Part shown: positions 32,837 to 42,400 of the stretch, piece by piece
Layout of the letters: every line of letters begins with the position of its first letter
How positions within the stretch are numbered: the stretch's first letter is position 1
NCBI GenBank assembly: GCA_022508245.1
Contig: JAFLVO010000004.1
Location: 41,800-105,799, forward strand
DNA from: Clostridiales bacterium
GTDB lineage: Bacteria > Bacillota > Clostridia > Christensenellales > Borkfalkiaceae
Direction: 5' to 3'
Length of the DNA: 64,000 nt
Notes under the pieces: generated by a model
What the model saw: the letters and a program-made list of their open reading frames with translations, nothing else
The model's database searches: none
What the model was told of the DNA's origin: nothing
Position numbers and translations under genes: made by a program

Positions 32837-33271
32837 ATGATTGAACACGATACAATAGAACTGCTTCGGGAATGCGACGCAGGTATTCAGATGGGAATCG
32901 GAACGTTAGACCAAGTAAAAGACCACGTCGAAAACGGCGAATTCAGGGCTCAGCTTGACGGTTATCAACGCGAATACGCACAGCTTCAGAACGAAATTCA
33001 GGGGCTGTTGCACAGCTACAACGACGAGGGCAAGGACCCCAACCCCATTGCAAAGGGCATGGCATGGATGAAAACAAATATGACCGTTGCCTTTGACGAG
33101 TCGGACGAAAAAATTTCAGACATCATAACCGACGGCTGTAATATGGGCGTAAAATCGCTGAATAAATATCTTAATCAGTATAAGGCAGCCGATGATAGGG
33201 CAAAAGATTTTGCGAAAAAGCTAATCAATCTGCAGGAAAGACAGCTTGACGGCATGCGTCAATATCTTTAA
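32837..33271 (+). CDS. Four-helix-bundle protein, DUF2383/PA2169-like
   Basis: 144-aa, all-helical, soluble protein. The pattern of four long amphipathic helices with a TIELLRECDAGIQMG start and a DDRAKDFAKKLINLQERQLDG end matches the ferritin-like DUF2383 group (PA2169 family), though conserved metal ligands cannot be picked out with confidence. The function of the family is unknown; stress-related expression is often suggested. GGAGG lies before the ATG. Single-gene unit. Confidence 0.6.
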   Translation: MIEHDTIELLRECDAGIQMGIGTLDQVKDHVENGEFRAQLDGYQREYAQLQNEIQGLLHSYNDEGKDPNPIAKGMAWMKTNMTVAFDESDEKISDIITDGCNMGVKSLNKYLNQYKAADDRAKDFAKKLINLQERQLDGMRQYL

Positions 33272-33292
33272 AAAAAGCGGAAGTACCTCCGC
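33270..33292 (-). terminator. Terminator of the mgtC/antiporter operon
   Basis: On the minus strand, GCGGA pairs with TCCGC and is followed by seven T. It overlaps the stop codon of the convergent gene. Confidence 0.6.
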
Positions 33293-33325
33293 CTATTTGA
33301 CTTGATTATGTTACTGCTTTTCACT

Positions 33326-33356
33326 AAAAAGGACACCTCGGCGGGTGCCCTTTTTT
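33326..33356 (+). terminator. Terminator of the four-helix protein gene
   Basis: GGACACC and GGGTGCCC form a stem with one bulge, followed by six T. Confidence 0.65.
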
Positions 33357-33379
33357 CATATATTGAAAGTAAACTTAAA

Positions 33380-34096
33380 TCAGCCTATTTCTTCAATGAA
33401 GTAAACGCAGTCGAGGGCGGAGAGCGCCTCAATTATGTCCGAGTGCTTTTTGTTTTTGAGCTCTGTCCCCACTACCGTTAGCTTTACCGAATATACACCA
33501 AGCCCAGAATTTGCATACGCAGGGTTGGACTCCATATCGTCTATCTTTAAGCCGAATTTGCGGATAGTGCCCATAAATTCCTGCAGGCTATTGCGCGTTT
33601 TAAGCTCTAAATGCACTTCGAGGTGGTTGGAGCGTGATTTAATGAACGTTTCAAGCTTTGTGAAAGCGAGAAAGCCTATCATAAGCGCGCCGAATCCAAT
33701 AAGCGAGGCGGTATAGAGCCCGAAGCCGAGCGCCGCCGTGATAATGGACATAGCCCATACGCCTACGGAGGTCGTCAAGCCTTTAATTTGGTTTTTAGAC
33801 GAGAAAATTATAGTGTTTGCCGAGATTACAGCAATGCCTATTATGACCGCAGCCGACAAAAACGCAAAATTTGCGCCCAACTCTTTTACAAAATAAATAT
33901 CGGCAATCCCCGCAAGCGTTGAGCCTATTGCCAAGACAATAAGTGTTCTCAGTCCCGCGGCGTGGCGGTTTTTTGCACGCTCGCAGCCGAGTATTACCGC
34001 CATTATAATTGCCATAGCCATTTTAATTGCGGTAGTTGCGATATTGACCTCCGAAGCCCAATCGCCGAGTAATTTTGCAATAGCGTCTGCTGACAT
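33380..34096 (-). CDS. MgtC/SapB family membrane protein
   Basis: 238 aa. The N-terminal half has four to five membrane segments with the family signature ILGCERAKNRHAAGLRT and an STLAGIAD segment. The C-terminal half (about 145-238) is a soluble ACT-like domain (HLEVHLELKTRN; IIEALSALDCVYFIEEIG). MgtC proteins affect magnesium and pH homeostasis and, in some bacteria, inhibit the F-type ATP synthase; what it does here is not shown. It starts five bases after the cation/proton antiporter gene, so the pair probably serves ion or pH balance together. Confidence 0.85.
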   Translation of the reverse strand: MSADAIAKLLGDWASEVNIATTAIKMAMAIIMAVILGCERAKNRHAAGLRTLIVLAIGSTLAGIADIYFVKELGANFAFLSAAVIIGIAVISANTIIFSSKNQIKGLTTSVGVWAMSIITAALGFGLYTASLIGFGALMIGFLAFTKLETFIKSRSNHLEVHLELKTRNSLQEFMGTIRKFGLKIDDMESNPAYANSGLGVYSVKLTVVGTELKNKKHSDIIEALSALDCVYFIEEIG

Positions 34097-34101
34097 ACCA
34101 T

Positions 34102-35550
34102 TTACCTCTTATTTATAAATTTTCTGCGGTTGTATTCCGTAGCCGCGGACAGGTCGGTAGCCTCTAAAAAGGCTTCCTCCTCGGGCGAGCGGGCATATTC
34201 CTTTACAGAAATTGCGTTCTGAATTTCACAAAGCTTTTGCTTTAAGGCGGCAACCTCCTCCTCATGGGTGGGCTTTGCGATAGGAACAACTTGCTTCTCG
34301 GGATTGTCTTCCGCCTCCTCTTTTCCGTACGAACCCGAAAGATAGAGCGAAAGCTTGGCAAGGGCGGGACCCACGAGCTCGTACAGTATGCTTGACGACA
34401 GAATAATTGTCTGCAACATACTGCCCGTATCGCCGCCGAGTATTCTTGCACCGAGCGCCGCAAGTCCTATTGCAACGCCCGCCTGCGGCACGAGCGCAAA
34501 CCCCAAGAAGTTTCGCACGGGCTTGGGCTTTTTAGTGACCAAACACCCCAAAAACGCGCCGCCGTACTTACCCAAAATTCTGACCACAAAGTACAGAATA
34601 CCTATGACAAGTAGCGGAATTCCGCCTATCGAGCTTTGCATATTGACGAGTGCGTCGAGTCTGAACCCGAGTCCCGATTTAACGAAGAATAATAGCAATA
34701 TGGGCGGGCTGAAATAGTTGAGCTGTTTAAACAGCTTGTCGTCGCCCGTGACGTTGATGTACACCGTTCCCATTGCCATACAGCCGAGTAGTGGCGACAC
34801 GTCCACCGCCGCGCCTATTCCGCAAATTGCAAAAAGTAGCGCGATGGAAACAATCAATCTGTTGTCGTTGGAACGCTTTGCCATAAGGAACTTTAAGAGG
34901 AACCCGCCCCCTATTCCTATGGCAATCATCATAATATTGAAGGCTATGGGGATAAGTACGTCGCCAGCCGAGAACCCGCCGCCGAGCGAGGCAAGCGCAA
35001 TGGAGATTGCAACGCTGAACGCGACGAGACTCAAAACGTCGTCGAGCGCGACGACCGAAAAGAGGGTATCGACAAAATCCCCCTTTGCCCCCGTCTGGCG
35101 TATCGTCATCATCGTGGAGGCGGGCGCCGTTGCGGACGCCAACGCCGCGAGTATTATTGAAAACGGCAGCCCGAGCCTCAAAATAAAAAATGTGAGAATA
35201 AACACCAATACGGAGGCGGCAAGCCCTTCGAAAAGAGTTATTAGGGCTACCTTTGCCCCGTTCTTTTTTATTGTGGAAAAGCGGAAAAACTCGCCCATGC
35301 CGAACGCAATGAACGCAAGGGCGATATCCGAGATGAAGTCCATACCGGAGATAACGTAATCGGGCACCACGTTTAAACAGAAGTGGCCTAAAAGTATTCC
35401 TACTAATATGTACGCCGTGACGTTGGGCAGTTTTAAAAGCTTTGTAATCCGAGTGGCTAAAAAGCCCGCAAGCAGCATTATCGCAACCGCAATAACGACT
35501 ACCGGCACGGTTGAGGTCTGGCTTAAGTGTTTATAAAAATTATCAAGCAT
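34102..35550 (-). CDS. Cation/proton antiporter, CPA2 (Kef/NapA) type
   Basis: 482 aa with about 12 membrane segments; family motifs include LPNVTAYILVGILLGHF, FIAFGMGEFFRFS and the ALDDVLSLVAFS segment whose Asp pair corresponds to the ion-binding site. The C-terminal 90 residues are a cytoplasmic, charged, probably coiled-coil tail rather than a TrkA-N domain. Exchanges Na+ or K+ for H+ across the membrane. The start at 35550 is set by GGAGG; an upstream frame to 35634 is in the leader. It is the first gene of a two-gene operon with the MgtC protein. Confidence 0.85.
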   Translation of the reverse strand: MLDNFYKHLSQTSTVPVVVIAVAIMLLAGFLATRITKLLKLPNVTAYILVGILLGHFCLNVVPDYVISGMDFISDIALAFIAFGMGEFFRFSTIKKNGAKVALITLFEGLAASVLVFILTFFILRLGLPFSIILAALASATAPASTMMTIRQTGAKGDFVDTLFSVVALDDVLSLVAFSVAISIALASLGGGFSAGDVLIPIAFNIMMIAIGIGGGFLLKFLMAKRSNDNRLIVSIALLFAICGIGAAVDVSPLLGCMAMGTVYINVTGDDKLFKQLNYFSPPILLLFFVKSGLGFRLDALVNMQSSIGGIPLLVIGILYFVVRILGKYGGAFLGCLVTKKPKPVRNFLGFALVPQAGVAIGLAALGARILGGDTGSMLQTIILSSSILYELVGPALAKLSLYLSGSYGKEEAEDNPEKQVVPIAKPTHEEEVAALKQKLCEIQNAISVKEYARSPEEEAFLEATDLSAATEYNRRKFINKR

Positions 35551-36103
35551 ATCAAGACCTCCTTTAAAAATTATTATTCGTTTCACAGATAAATTGTGTA
35601 TATTTATTTTAACATATGGATTATCAAATTTCAAGATCCATATGAAAAATCAGTCATCGTCAATTTAAAGTTTGGTACACGGTCCAGCTACATTTAAGCT
35701 TTCTTTAGGCAATATACCTTATTTCAATTTATATAAAACAACAGATCCAATTAAATTACTCTTCGCTTTGCCAAAACAAGAGGGCGCTTTAAGTGCCCTC
35801 TTGTTTTGATAAGAAAATCATTCAAATCCATTTTGGAGTGTGAACTTAATGCGACATTTTGAACGTATTCGCAAAGTCTACTTATTTGTATCCGATATTT
35901 TAATTTAATTTTTTACACCATAAACCCAAGCTGAATTGTTTATCAGCTTGGGTCTATGCTTATTTACTTTGTTAATTTTCTACTTGTACTGTTGTATTTA
36001 AATAGTTGCTTTAGAAAATATCCATGACTATCCGCCCCCTAAAAGTAATATCTATTTTATCATATGTAAAAACTTATGTCAACTTGAATTGCTCAATTAT
36101 TTT
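35551..36103. other. Long intergenic stretch with two strong hairpins
   Basis: No supported gene. A 14-bp hairpin (CAAAACAAGAGGGC with GCCCTCTTGTTTTG) lies at 35772-35808, and an 11-bp hairpin (ACCCAAGCTGA with TCAGCTTGGGT) at 35924-35953. A frame of about 45 codons from a TTG near 35668 ends inside the first hairpin and is probably chance. The hairpins look like terminators of lost genes. Confidence 0.5.
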
Positions 36104-36856
36104 TTACATATATTCCCAAAGTAGTATATATTTTCTACCTTGCCTGGGATATTTGATTTCTTTAATAAACTCCCCTCTTACTGGATCAAACCGAATTTTT
36201 TCTTCTTTTAACGTTCTACCTAACGCATCTTCTATGCGGTAAATTGCTTCATTGTTTATAGGAAGTAATTTACTTGATACACCTGTACTCAACACCAATT
36301 TTTCAATTTTTTCTGTTACCTTACAGCTTAAGTATGAACGTTTTTTGTAATCATTCATTTGAAGATTTGATAATTCAAATCCTGTTTCATAAGTATCATT
36401 TTTATTTAAATAATTAGGAAACTCAACTTCGGTTTTAGTCCATTTAGTGTCTTCACGTGTTACTATTTTATCAGTTGGATTTATGCTTGTTATTGTTATT
36501 GGATCCTGCTGAATCCAACAAAATCTACCATAATACCTTAAGCGTCCAGCCTTTTTAACACTTAAAACTACATTTTCGGTATATTTAGCATTGACTTTAT
36601 CTAATAATGTATAGTTAATATTTTTTTCTTTTATTATGTAATCATATTGTCTTTTTGAAAACAAATACGCTAACATATTTACAAAATTAGTATTTAAATT
36701 TGGAATTTTATTTTCCAAGTAAGTTATTAATGCACACAGCAATAGTATTCCTATATCAATTAAAACTATTGCCCACTCCATATTAATATATTGCCAAACA
36801 GCAACGTCTATTGCGATAATTATGCCTATTGATGCTAAAATCCAACCTTTACCCAT
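36104..36856 (-). CDS. Hypothetical two-TM protein, AT-rich
   Basis: 250 aa, unrecognised. Two hydrophobic helices near the N-terminus (about 5-22 and 27-46) precede a soluble domain of about 190 residues with strands (ENVVLSVKKAGRLRYYGRF; PITITSINPTDKIVT) and a basic C-terminus ending PRQGRKYILLWEYM. The gene is much more AT-rich than its neighbours and is flanked by gene-poor DNA on both sides, which suggests transfer. The 2TM plus soluble domain layout is shared by several sensor-type membrane proteins in accessory islands, but no family can be named. Confidence 0.6.
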   Translation of the reverse strand: MGKGWILASIGIIIAIDVAVWQYINMEWAIVLIDIGILLLCALITYLENKIPNLNTNFVNMLAYLFSKRQYDYIIKEKNINYTLLDKVNAKYTENVVLSVKKAGRLRYYGRFCWIQQDPITITSINPTDKIVTREDTKWTKTEVEFPNYLNKNDTYETGFELSNLQMNDYKKRSYLSCKVTEKIEKLVLSTGVSSKLLPINNEAIYRIEDALGRTLKEEKIRFDPVRGEFIKEIKYPRQGRKYILLWEYM

Positions 36857-37029
36857 ATCAGTATTCCTTTATAATTGTTTTCTTTCTTCATATGACAGAC
36901 GACATATAACCATATAATGTTACATATTAAACAATAAAAATTTAATTTTTTTAAATTTTATCAATTTAAACTTGCTATTGACCCATAGATTGTTCATTCA
37001 AGTATTATAGTGACTTAAGATTTTAATGC

Positions 37030-37058
37030 TTGATTTTAACCTGTTTACGTGATACAAT
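37030..37058 (+). promoter_or_regulatory. Promoter of the HAD hydrolase gene
   Basis: TTGATT at 37030-37035 and TACAAT at 37053-37058, spacer 17 bp. Only six bases separate the -10 box from the ATG at 37065, and no ribosome site exists, so a leaderless mRNA is predicted. Confidence 0.7.
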
Positions 37059-37064
37059 TTTTAT

Positions 37065-37742
37065 ATGAAAGATATATTTTTACTCGATATGGACGATACG
37101 CTGTTTGACTTCCGGCGCACCGAGGAAATCAATTTTTGTCAAACGCTTGCAAAGTTCGGCATAAGTGCAAAAAAGCAGGCGTTTGAGCGCTTCCGCGACA
37201 TAAATATAGGGCTGTGGCAAGAGTTCGAACGCGGCGAAACCACTAAAGAGCAAATAAAACTTATGCGGTTTTCAAAGCTGTTTAATGAACTCGGAATAAT
37301 TGCCGATGTCCCCAAAGTTGCTTACAGCTACGTTGAAAACTTTAAAGAAATATGTATTACTTTCGACGGCGCGGACGGGTTCCTGAAAGAACTTTTAAGC
37401 CTGGGTAAAATTTACATAGTAACGAACGGCAACACTGATATTCAGATGAGGCATTTAACCGACGCGGGCTTCCTACCCTTTATCGAGCAGACCTTTATCT
37501 CCGACGAGATAGGCTCTGCAAAGCCCTCCAAAGAGTTTGCCGAGCATTTAAAGACGCATATAAAAGGCTTTGAGCGCGGGCACGCTGTGTGGATAGGCGA
37601 CAGTCTTACCTCGGATAAGGCGTGCGCCGAAATTGCGGGCGTTGACTTCATACTTTATGCGCCCCACGGCGTACCGCAAAATTATAACGGCCTTTGCGCC
37701 ACAAACTACGCCGAAGTAATGCAAATTCTCAATAAATTATAA
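37065..37742 (+). CDS. HAD-family nucleotidase, YjjG-like
   Basis: 225 aa. HAD motif I is LLDMDDTLFDF (nucleophile in DMDDT), motif II is IVTNGNTD, motif III Lys lies in SAKPSKEFAEH, and motif IV is WIGDSLTSD. The cap insertion between motifs I and II is of the alpha-helical C1 type. The closest named group is YjjG, a 5'-nucleotidase that removes non-canonical pyrimidine nucleotides; the exact substrate is inference. Cytoplasmic, single gene, with a promoter very close to the start codon. Confidence 0.85.
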   Translation: MKDIFLLDMDDTLFDFRRTEEINFCQTLAKFGISAKKQAFERFRDINIGLWQEFERGETTKEQIKLMRFSKLFNELGIIADVPKVAYSYVENFKEICITFDGADGFLKELLSLGKIYIVTNGNTDIQMRHLTDAGFLPFIEQTFISDEIGSAKPSKEFAEHLKTHIKGFERGHAVWIGDSLTSDKACAEIAGVDFILYAPHGVPQNYNGLCATNYAEVMQILNKL

Positions 37743-37755
37743 TAATTGTTTTAAT

Positions 37756-37798
37756 AAATTAAGCGCGACCGCCTTTAAACGGCGGTCGCGCTTAATTT
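37756..37798. terminator. Bidirectional terminator
   Basis: An 18-bp perfect stem around TTTAAAC, with arms AAATTAAGCGCGACCGCC and its complement. It separates the convergent HAD and rhomboid genes. Confidence 0.85.
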
Positions 37799-37805
37799 TA
37801 ACTCA

Positions 37806-38498
37806 TTATTTTTTTATTTCTACCGCAGGCTTATCTTTAATTTCCCTGACGGCTATCAATTTTGCAATTTGCACGGATAAGCTCAGAATTGCACCGCCGA
37901 AGAAACCTGAATAGTGACCCATATTGTGCATAAAATCGTACGGATACCATTGGAAACTTACTGTCTGCGTACCGCCGTCAAAGCAGGCGGCAAAGTATAT
38001 GAGCCCCATTAAAATTCCGCCCGAGATGACGTTAATCTTAGTGCGTGTCGTCTTGCGGAACAACAGAACACAGTAGTCAATGATTGCATATGCGTAAAAT
38101 GCATAGTTCACGCCCGAATAGCCGACGTGATAGGTACTTAAATGATTTGCCCCAACAAACGCACCTGAAACCCAAGCCATAACGAATACTAAGCCTAAAA
38201 GTTCAAGCGTGCCCTTCCGTCTTTCAAGCCAAGCTCCGCAAATGAGAAAGCAGAGCATATTCAAAAGAACGTGTTGCCAATTTGCGTGAAGAAACGAGCT
38301 TACAAACTGCTTGTTAAGATTGTTAAACGACAGTTCGGAGTACCAATCCCCCGATTCACGCCACTTATCATACCAAAGACTACCCGGCGTGATTGCATGT
38401 ATCAGAATATTTATAAAAACAACCAAAATTGTGCCCGCAAAGTAATAATTGCGGTTCCACCAACGGATTTTCTTAGTATCATCGTCAATGAACTTCAT
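37806..38498 (-). CDS. Rhomboid family intramembrane serine protease
   Basis: 230 aa, six membrane segments. The catalytic pieces are present: HANWQHVLLNMLCF (the His and Asn of TM2), GYSGVNYAFYAY (catalytic Ser in a GxSG motif) and the TM6 His in NMGHYSGFFGG. The site GYSG deviates slightly from the common GASG. The protein would cut membrane-spanning substrates at the cell membrane. The start at 38498 is chosen from GAGGA upstream. It begins ten bases after an ATP-grasp gene, so the two are co-transcribed; a functional link is not evident. Confidence 0.8.
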   Translation of the reverse strand: MKFIDDDTKKIRWWNRNYYFAGTILVVFINILIHAITPGSLWYDKWRESGDWYSELSFNNLNKQFVSSFLHANWQHVLLNMLCFLICGAWLERRKGTLELLGLVFVMAWVSGAFVGANHLSTYHVGYSGVNYAFYAYAIIDYCVLLFRKTTRTKINVISGGILMGLIYFAACFDGGTQTVSFQWYPYDFMHNMGHYSGFFGGAILSLSVQIAKLIAVREIKDKPAVEIKK

Positions 38499-38508
38499 AG
38501 TTTTATCC

Positions 38509-39390
38509 TCACTTATACACCGAGCCCACAATATACTCTGCATAGGCTTTTGCAATATTGACTTTTGTCGTATTTTCTATCCCGCCGAAAAAGGCGTTGG
38601 AATTGACCTCGCAAATATAATATCCCTCCCCGCCGAACAGCACGTCTATGCCGCAATAGTCGAGCTTTAAGAGCTTTGCCGTCCTTTCACAGAGGGAAAT
38701 TACCTCTTGGGGCGGGTTAAACGCCTCTGCCGTGCCGCCAAGCTCCAAATTTGAGCGGAAATCGACGTTTGACGAGCGAACCATTGAGGCAATGAATTTT
38801 CCGCCTATCACTATAACTCTTATATCTCTTCCTGCACTCGATTTTACAAACTGCTGAAAAAGGTGCGGAGTGCACTTCAGTTTATTTGCAATTTTTATAA
38901 GCTCTGCCCTGTTGTCCGCCTTGAACACGCCCTTACCGAGCGAGCCGTAGCACGTCTTGACTACAAGCGGGTAACCGAGCTCGTTTTCAATGCGTTTGAA
39001 AGTTATATCCCCAATCTCTGCGCCCTCGTCGTAGCATAAAAGCCCCGCAAGCGTCTTTGGCATGGGAATGCTGTTATTCGCAAGGATAATTGAAGTCAGC
39101 ATTTTATCGTCGCAGAAACTTATTGCCTCGTGAGAATTAAAAAGGCGCAGTCCGCTCTTTTCAAGCATTTGCGAGATATATTTATCCTTATCGAGGTAGA
39201 TGCAGAAATCGTACCCTTGCGCCTTGGTCTTAATATTGCCGAAGCCGTCTATCTGCGCCGCAAAAAAGTCGTTGGGCAGAATATCCGCCATAACTCCCAA
39301 CTTTTCAAGCTCCTCCTTGAGTCTTTCGGACTGATTTAAACTGCTTTTAAGCCTTGAATAGGCGTTTATGAGTATCAAGCATTTTTTCAT
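38509..39390 (-). CDS. ATP-grasp ligase, RimK-like
   Basis: 293 aa. Domains in order: an N-terminal pre-ATP-grasp Rossmann-like region (1-95), then the ATP-grasp fold with YPLVVKTCYGSLGKGVF (ATP-binding loop) at about 150-166, HLFQQFVKSSAGRDIRVIVI, and a metal-binding end YICEVNSNAFFGG. The nearest named families are RimK and LysX, which join an amino acid to a carboxylate on a protein or carrier. The substrate cannot be told. First gene of a two-gene unit with the rhomboid protease. Confidence 0.8.
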   Translation of the reverse strand: MKKCLILINAYSRLKSSLNQSERLKEELEKLGVMADILPNDFFAAQIDGFGNIKTKAQGYDFCIYLDKDKYISQMLEKSGLRLFNSHEAISFCDDKMLTSIILANNSIPMPKTLAGLLCYDEGAEIGDITFKRIENELGYPLVVKTCYGSLGKGVFKADNRAELIKIANKLKCTPHLFQQFVKSSAGRDIRVIVIGGKFIASMVRSSNVDFRSNLELGGTAEAFNPPQEVISLCERTAKLLKLDYCGIDVLFGGEGYYICEVNSNAFFGGIENTTKVNIAKAYAEYIVGSVYK

Positions 39391-39445
39391 TAGCCGCCTC
39401 CACCCCGTATTATACCTTGCGCCAGCAATTTTTGCAACTTAATTT

Positions 39446-39476
39446 AAAAATCCGCACGCTTTCGCGTGCGGATTTT
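39446..39476 (-). terminator. Terminator of the giant surface-protein operon
   Basis: AAAATCCGCACGC pairs with GCGTGCGGATTTT, and on the minus strand it is followed by T. It comes seven bases after the stop of the 1621-aa gene, so it ends the whole 24-kb operon. Confidence 0.85.
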
Positions 39477-39482
39477 CAGCTG

Positions 39483-42400
39483 TTAAAACTGTTGCCTAGC
39501 TTTGATATATTCATAGGCACCTAATATGGTGTCACGGGAAATAACCTCTATGTTCTCTTCCACAAAACCGCCCGTACTCAAATCTATCGGTCTTTTCTCT
39601 TCGGGCAGTATATCGTAAGCGGACAGGTACATTAAAACCATACTTTCTTTGAGCATACATTCGCTGATTTTGTAGGATAAAATATCAGATTGAAGCAGCT
39701 TTTCGAGCGTATCCTTGTCGTAGCCCAAGATATCGTCAATGGTGAACGCCGGCAATTCGAACACCGACCCTGTCTCGCTGCCCTGTATATAGTCGAGACC
39801 TTCGACAAGAGATTTTAATTCGTCATAAGTAATTATCCATCTCGTTATTCCGTTAGTATCGACGGCGGTTCTAATGTATCGGTATTCGTTGGTAATATAA
39901 ACGCTCTGCCCACTGCTTTGCTCGCCCAAGTCATAGGTTACGCGGGCACGCAGAATTTCGCTTGAATACAGATCTTCACGCACCTTTTCGTCTTGGGGAA
40001 TTTCGGTAATTTCAAAATTTTCCAAATCGTCGATATCCTGACCGTCACTCAATACCACAAACACGTTGAGAACGCGCGCTAATTCCTGAGGCAGAATACA
40101 CTCGTATTCATCGAGTACGCTGACGGGAATTATAAAATTTTCGTTATCTAATAAGACTACCGAAATTGTAACAGCTATGAGATATGAGTGCGTATCCCCG
40201 TTTTCGTCGTACAGACACTCGCTGGCTTTGACGAGGTCAACCGAATTTATGTCAAACTCGTACTCTTCATCAATATCTCCGATATTTCCGAACAACGAGA
40301 ATATGCTCTCTATTTCGTCGATTTTATAAATTGCCACGTCCGTTTCGTAGGCTTTGGGATGGTCTATCTCCTTGTCAGAAATACTGCCCGAATTGAGACC
40401 GTCGTAGAGGTTTTTAGTGATAACTCCGGCGATAATGAGTGATTTGTAAATTACGTCAAGGCGAGTCTTTTCGGGGTCGAGGCTCGACTCATCGTTCAGA
40501 TTGCCTATATCGGAGAGGCTGAAGCCTTCCATATTGCTAAAGTCCTCTATTCCCAACTCTTTGATAGCGTCTATAAAGGCGGCGACGTCATTTAACGCGT
40601 AGTTGCGGCTGCCTTTCTTTATATAGGCGAGAACGGACGAATTGATATTGCCGTCGAGCGCCGTATCTATCTGATTGCTGAAGATATATTGTATTATCTG
40701 CGAGCGGTAAATGACCTCGAGCGCCGTATCGCCGTCGTATTTTTCAAGAGGGTCGTTGAGCTTTAGCGCCATGCCGGTAACCGATTCGACTATAGCGTTG
40801 CTGTCGGCGTTAAGCAAGTCGTCCAATCCGAAGATGTCGAGCGCGCTCGAGAGCGCCCGAATCTCTTCGAGCTTGTAGCTGCCGCGCACTTTTACCTCGG
40901 CTATGACATCTTCGGGGACTATTCCGTTGCCCAAAAGAATGTCGTCAAGGCGGATATTGATTTCGTGCCATATGATATCCGAACGGTAGCAAAGTTCCAA
41001 TTTCGTGATTTCGGGGTTGACAGACGAACTCTCGTTGAGTTCGGTCAAAAAGCCCGAAAGGTTCTCTATTATGCTGTCGGGGTCGAACACAAAATCCTCG
41101 CCCGATTTGCTTATGCCGAGAATTTCGTCGAGCGCGTCTATAAATCTGGGAAGCTCTGCTTTCCATACGTTTGATGAGTTGTAGTCCAAAAGCGAAGCTT
41201 TGCTTCCCGCCTTCGAATATGCCTCGGGAATGGTAATCGCTCCTGATATATCGCCGTTGTTTACTAACGTATAAACTATGGAGGCGGCAATTATCCTGCT
41301 TGAGTCGAAAATATCCTTGTTTACTATTAGCTTGTAGAGTATGTCGGAGATATCCGCTTCGCCCGAGAGCTCAATACGGCCTATTACGTCAAACAGGCTT
41401 AAAATTTCGCTCTTTTTGACGAGATATTCAAGGCTGTCGCCCTCTTTGGTCAAATCCCTTGCGCTGTAGGGCACGATAATTTCGAAACCGCCCGTTTCCA
41501 AGCCGTTAATGAGAAAATTCGAAATTGTGTAGTGCAGAACTTGGGAATCGAGTATGTTCTGTATAGCCGAGCCGTCCATTGACAGGAAAGCGTCCAAAAG
41601 ACTGTTCGTATCGAATTCGCCCTGCACGATTTGTGCAAAGTCTAAACTCGTGGCATTAAGCGCGCTTAAGAGATTTCTGAGTTCTCCCTTTTTGCCGTTT
41701 ACCGTAACCCAACCGTCTACGCTGTCGGCAAGGGTCTTGGGAATTACTGTAAATTCGTTGTCGCTTAAGAAATCCATCAAAAAGTGCGCAACAGTACCCT
41801 CGCAAATGCGGCTGTTCGCCAAAAGCTTGTCAAATTCCTCGGTCTGAATATATTCGACGATTTCACCTATATGGTCTTCTATATTGCCGTCTAAAACGGG
41901 TTTGATAAACTCAATGAGCCCCCCGAGATTATCGAAAAGCTGTTTGAGCTCGCTCTTGGTTATCATATTAACGCTGACGCCGTTTGAAAGCTTTTCAAGC
42001 GCAACATTCGGAATATATATCATTCCCGAACCCATATCCATCATTACGCTTGTTATAAGACTTCTTAAAAGCCGTGACTCGGTTAAATAGTACGAAAGAT
42101 TTTTACCGTCCTTATCCACGCTTGAAAGCGCGTCCGACAGTGAAGAGAGAATTTTTCCGATGTCGGCGTTTTCACCGCCTGCAACGCTTAAAATCTCGTC
42201 TAAAAAGCTTCCGTCCTGCGCCGAAGCCAAAAGCATAAATCCGCCGAACAGCTTGTGTAGCTCTCCCTCGTCAACGACGTGACCGTCGGCGTCTACCTTT
42301 TTTGTATATGTAATGTTTTCGGGTATGTATATATTCTCGGAAATCGTCTTCAACGCATTCGTCATCATGTCGGTCATAAAGCTCGTAGACATGACGACGC

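Noticed and set aside
35660..35812. Frame of about 45 codons starting at a TTG near 35668
   Set aside because: It ends inside a perfect hairpin, has no ribosome site and no family; probably chance.
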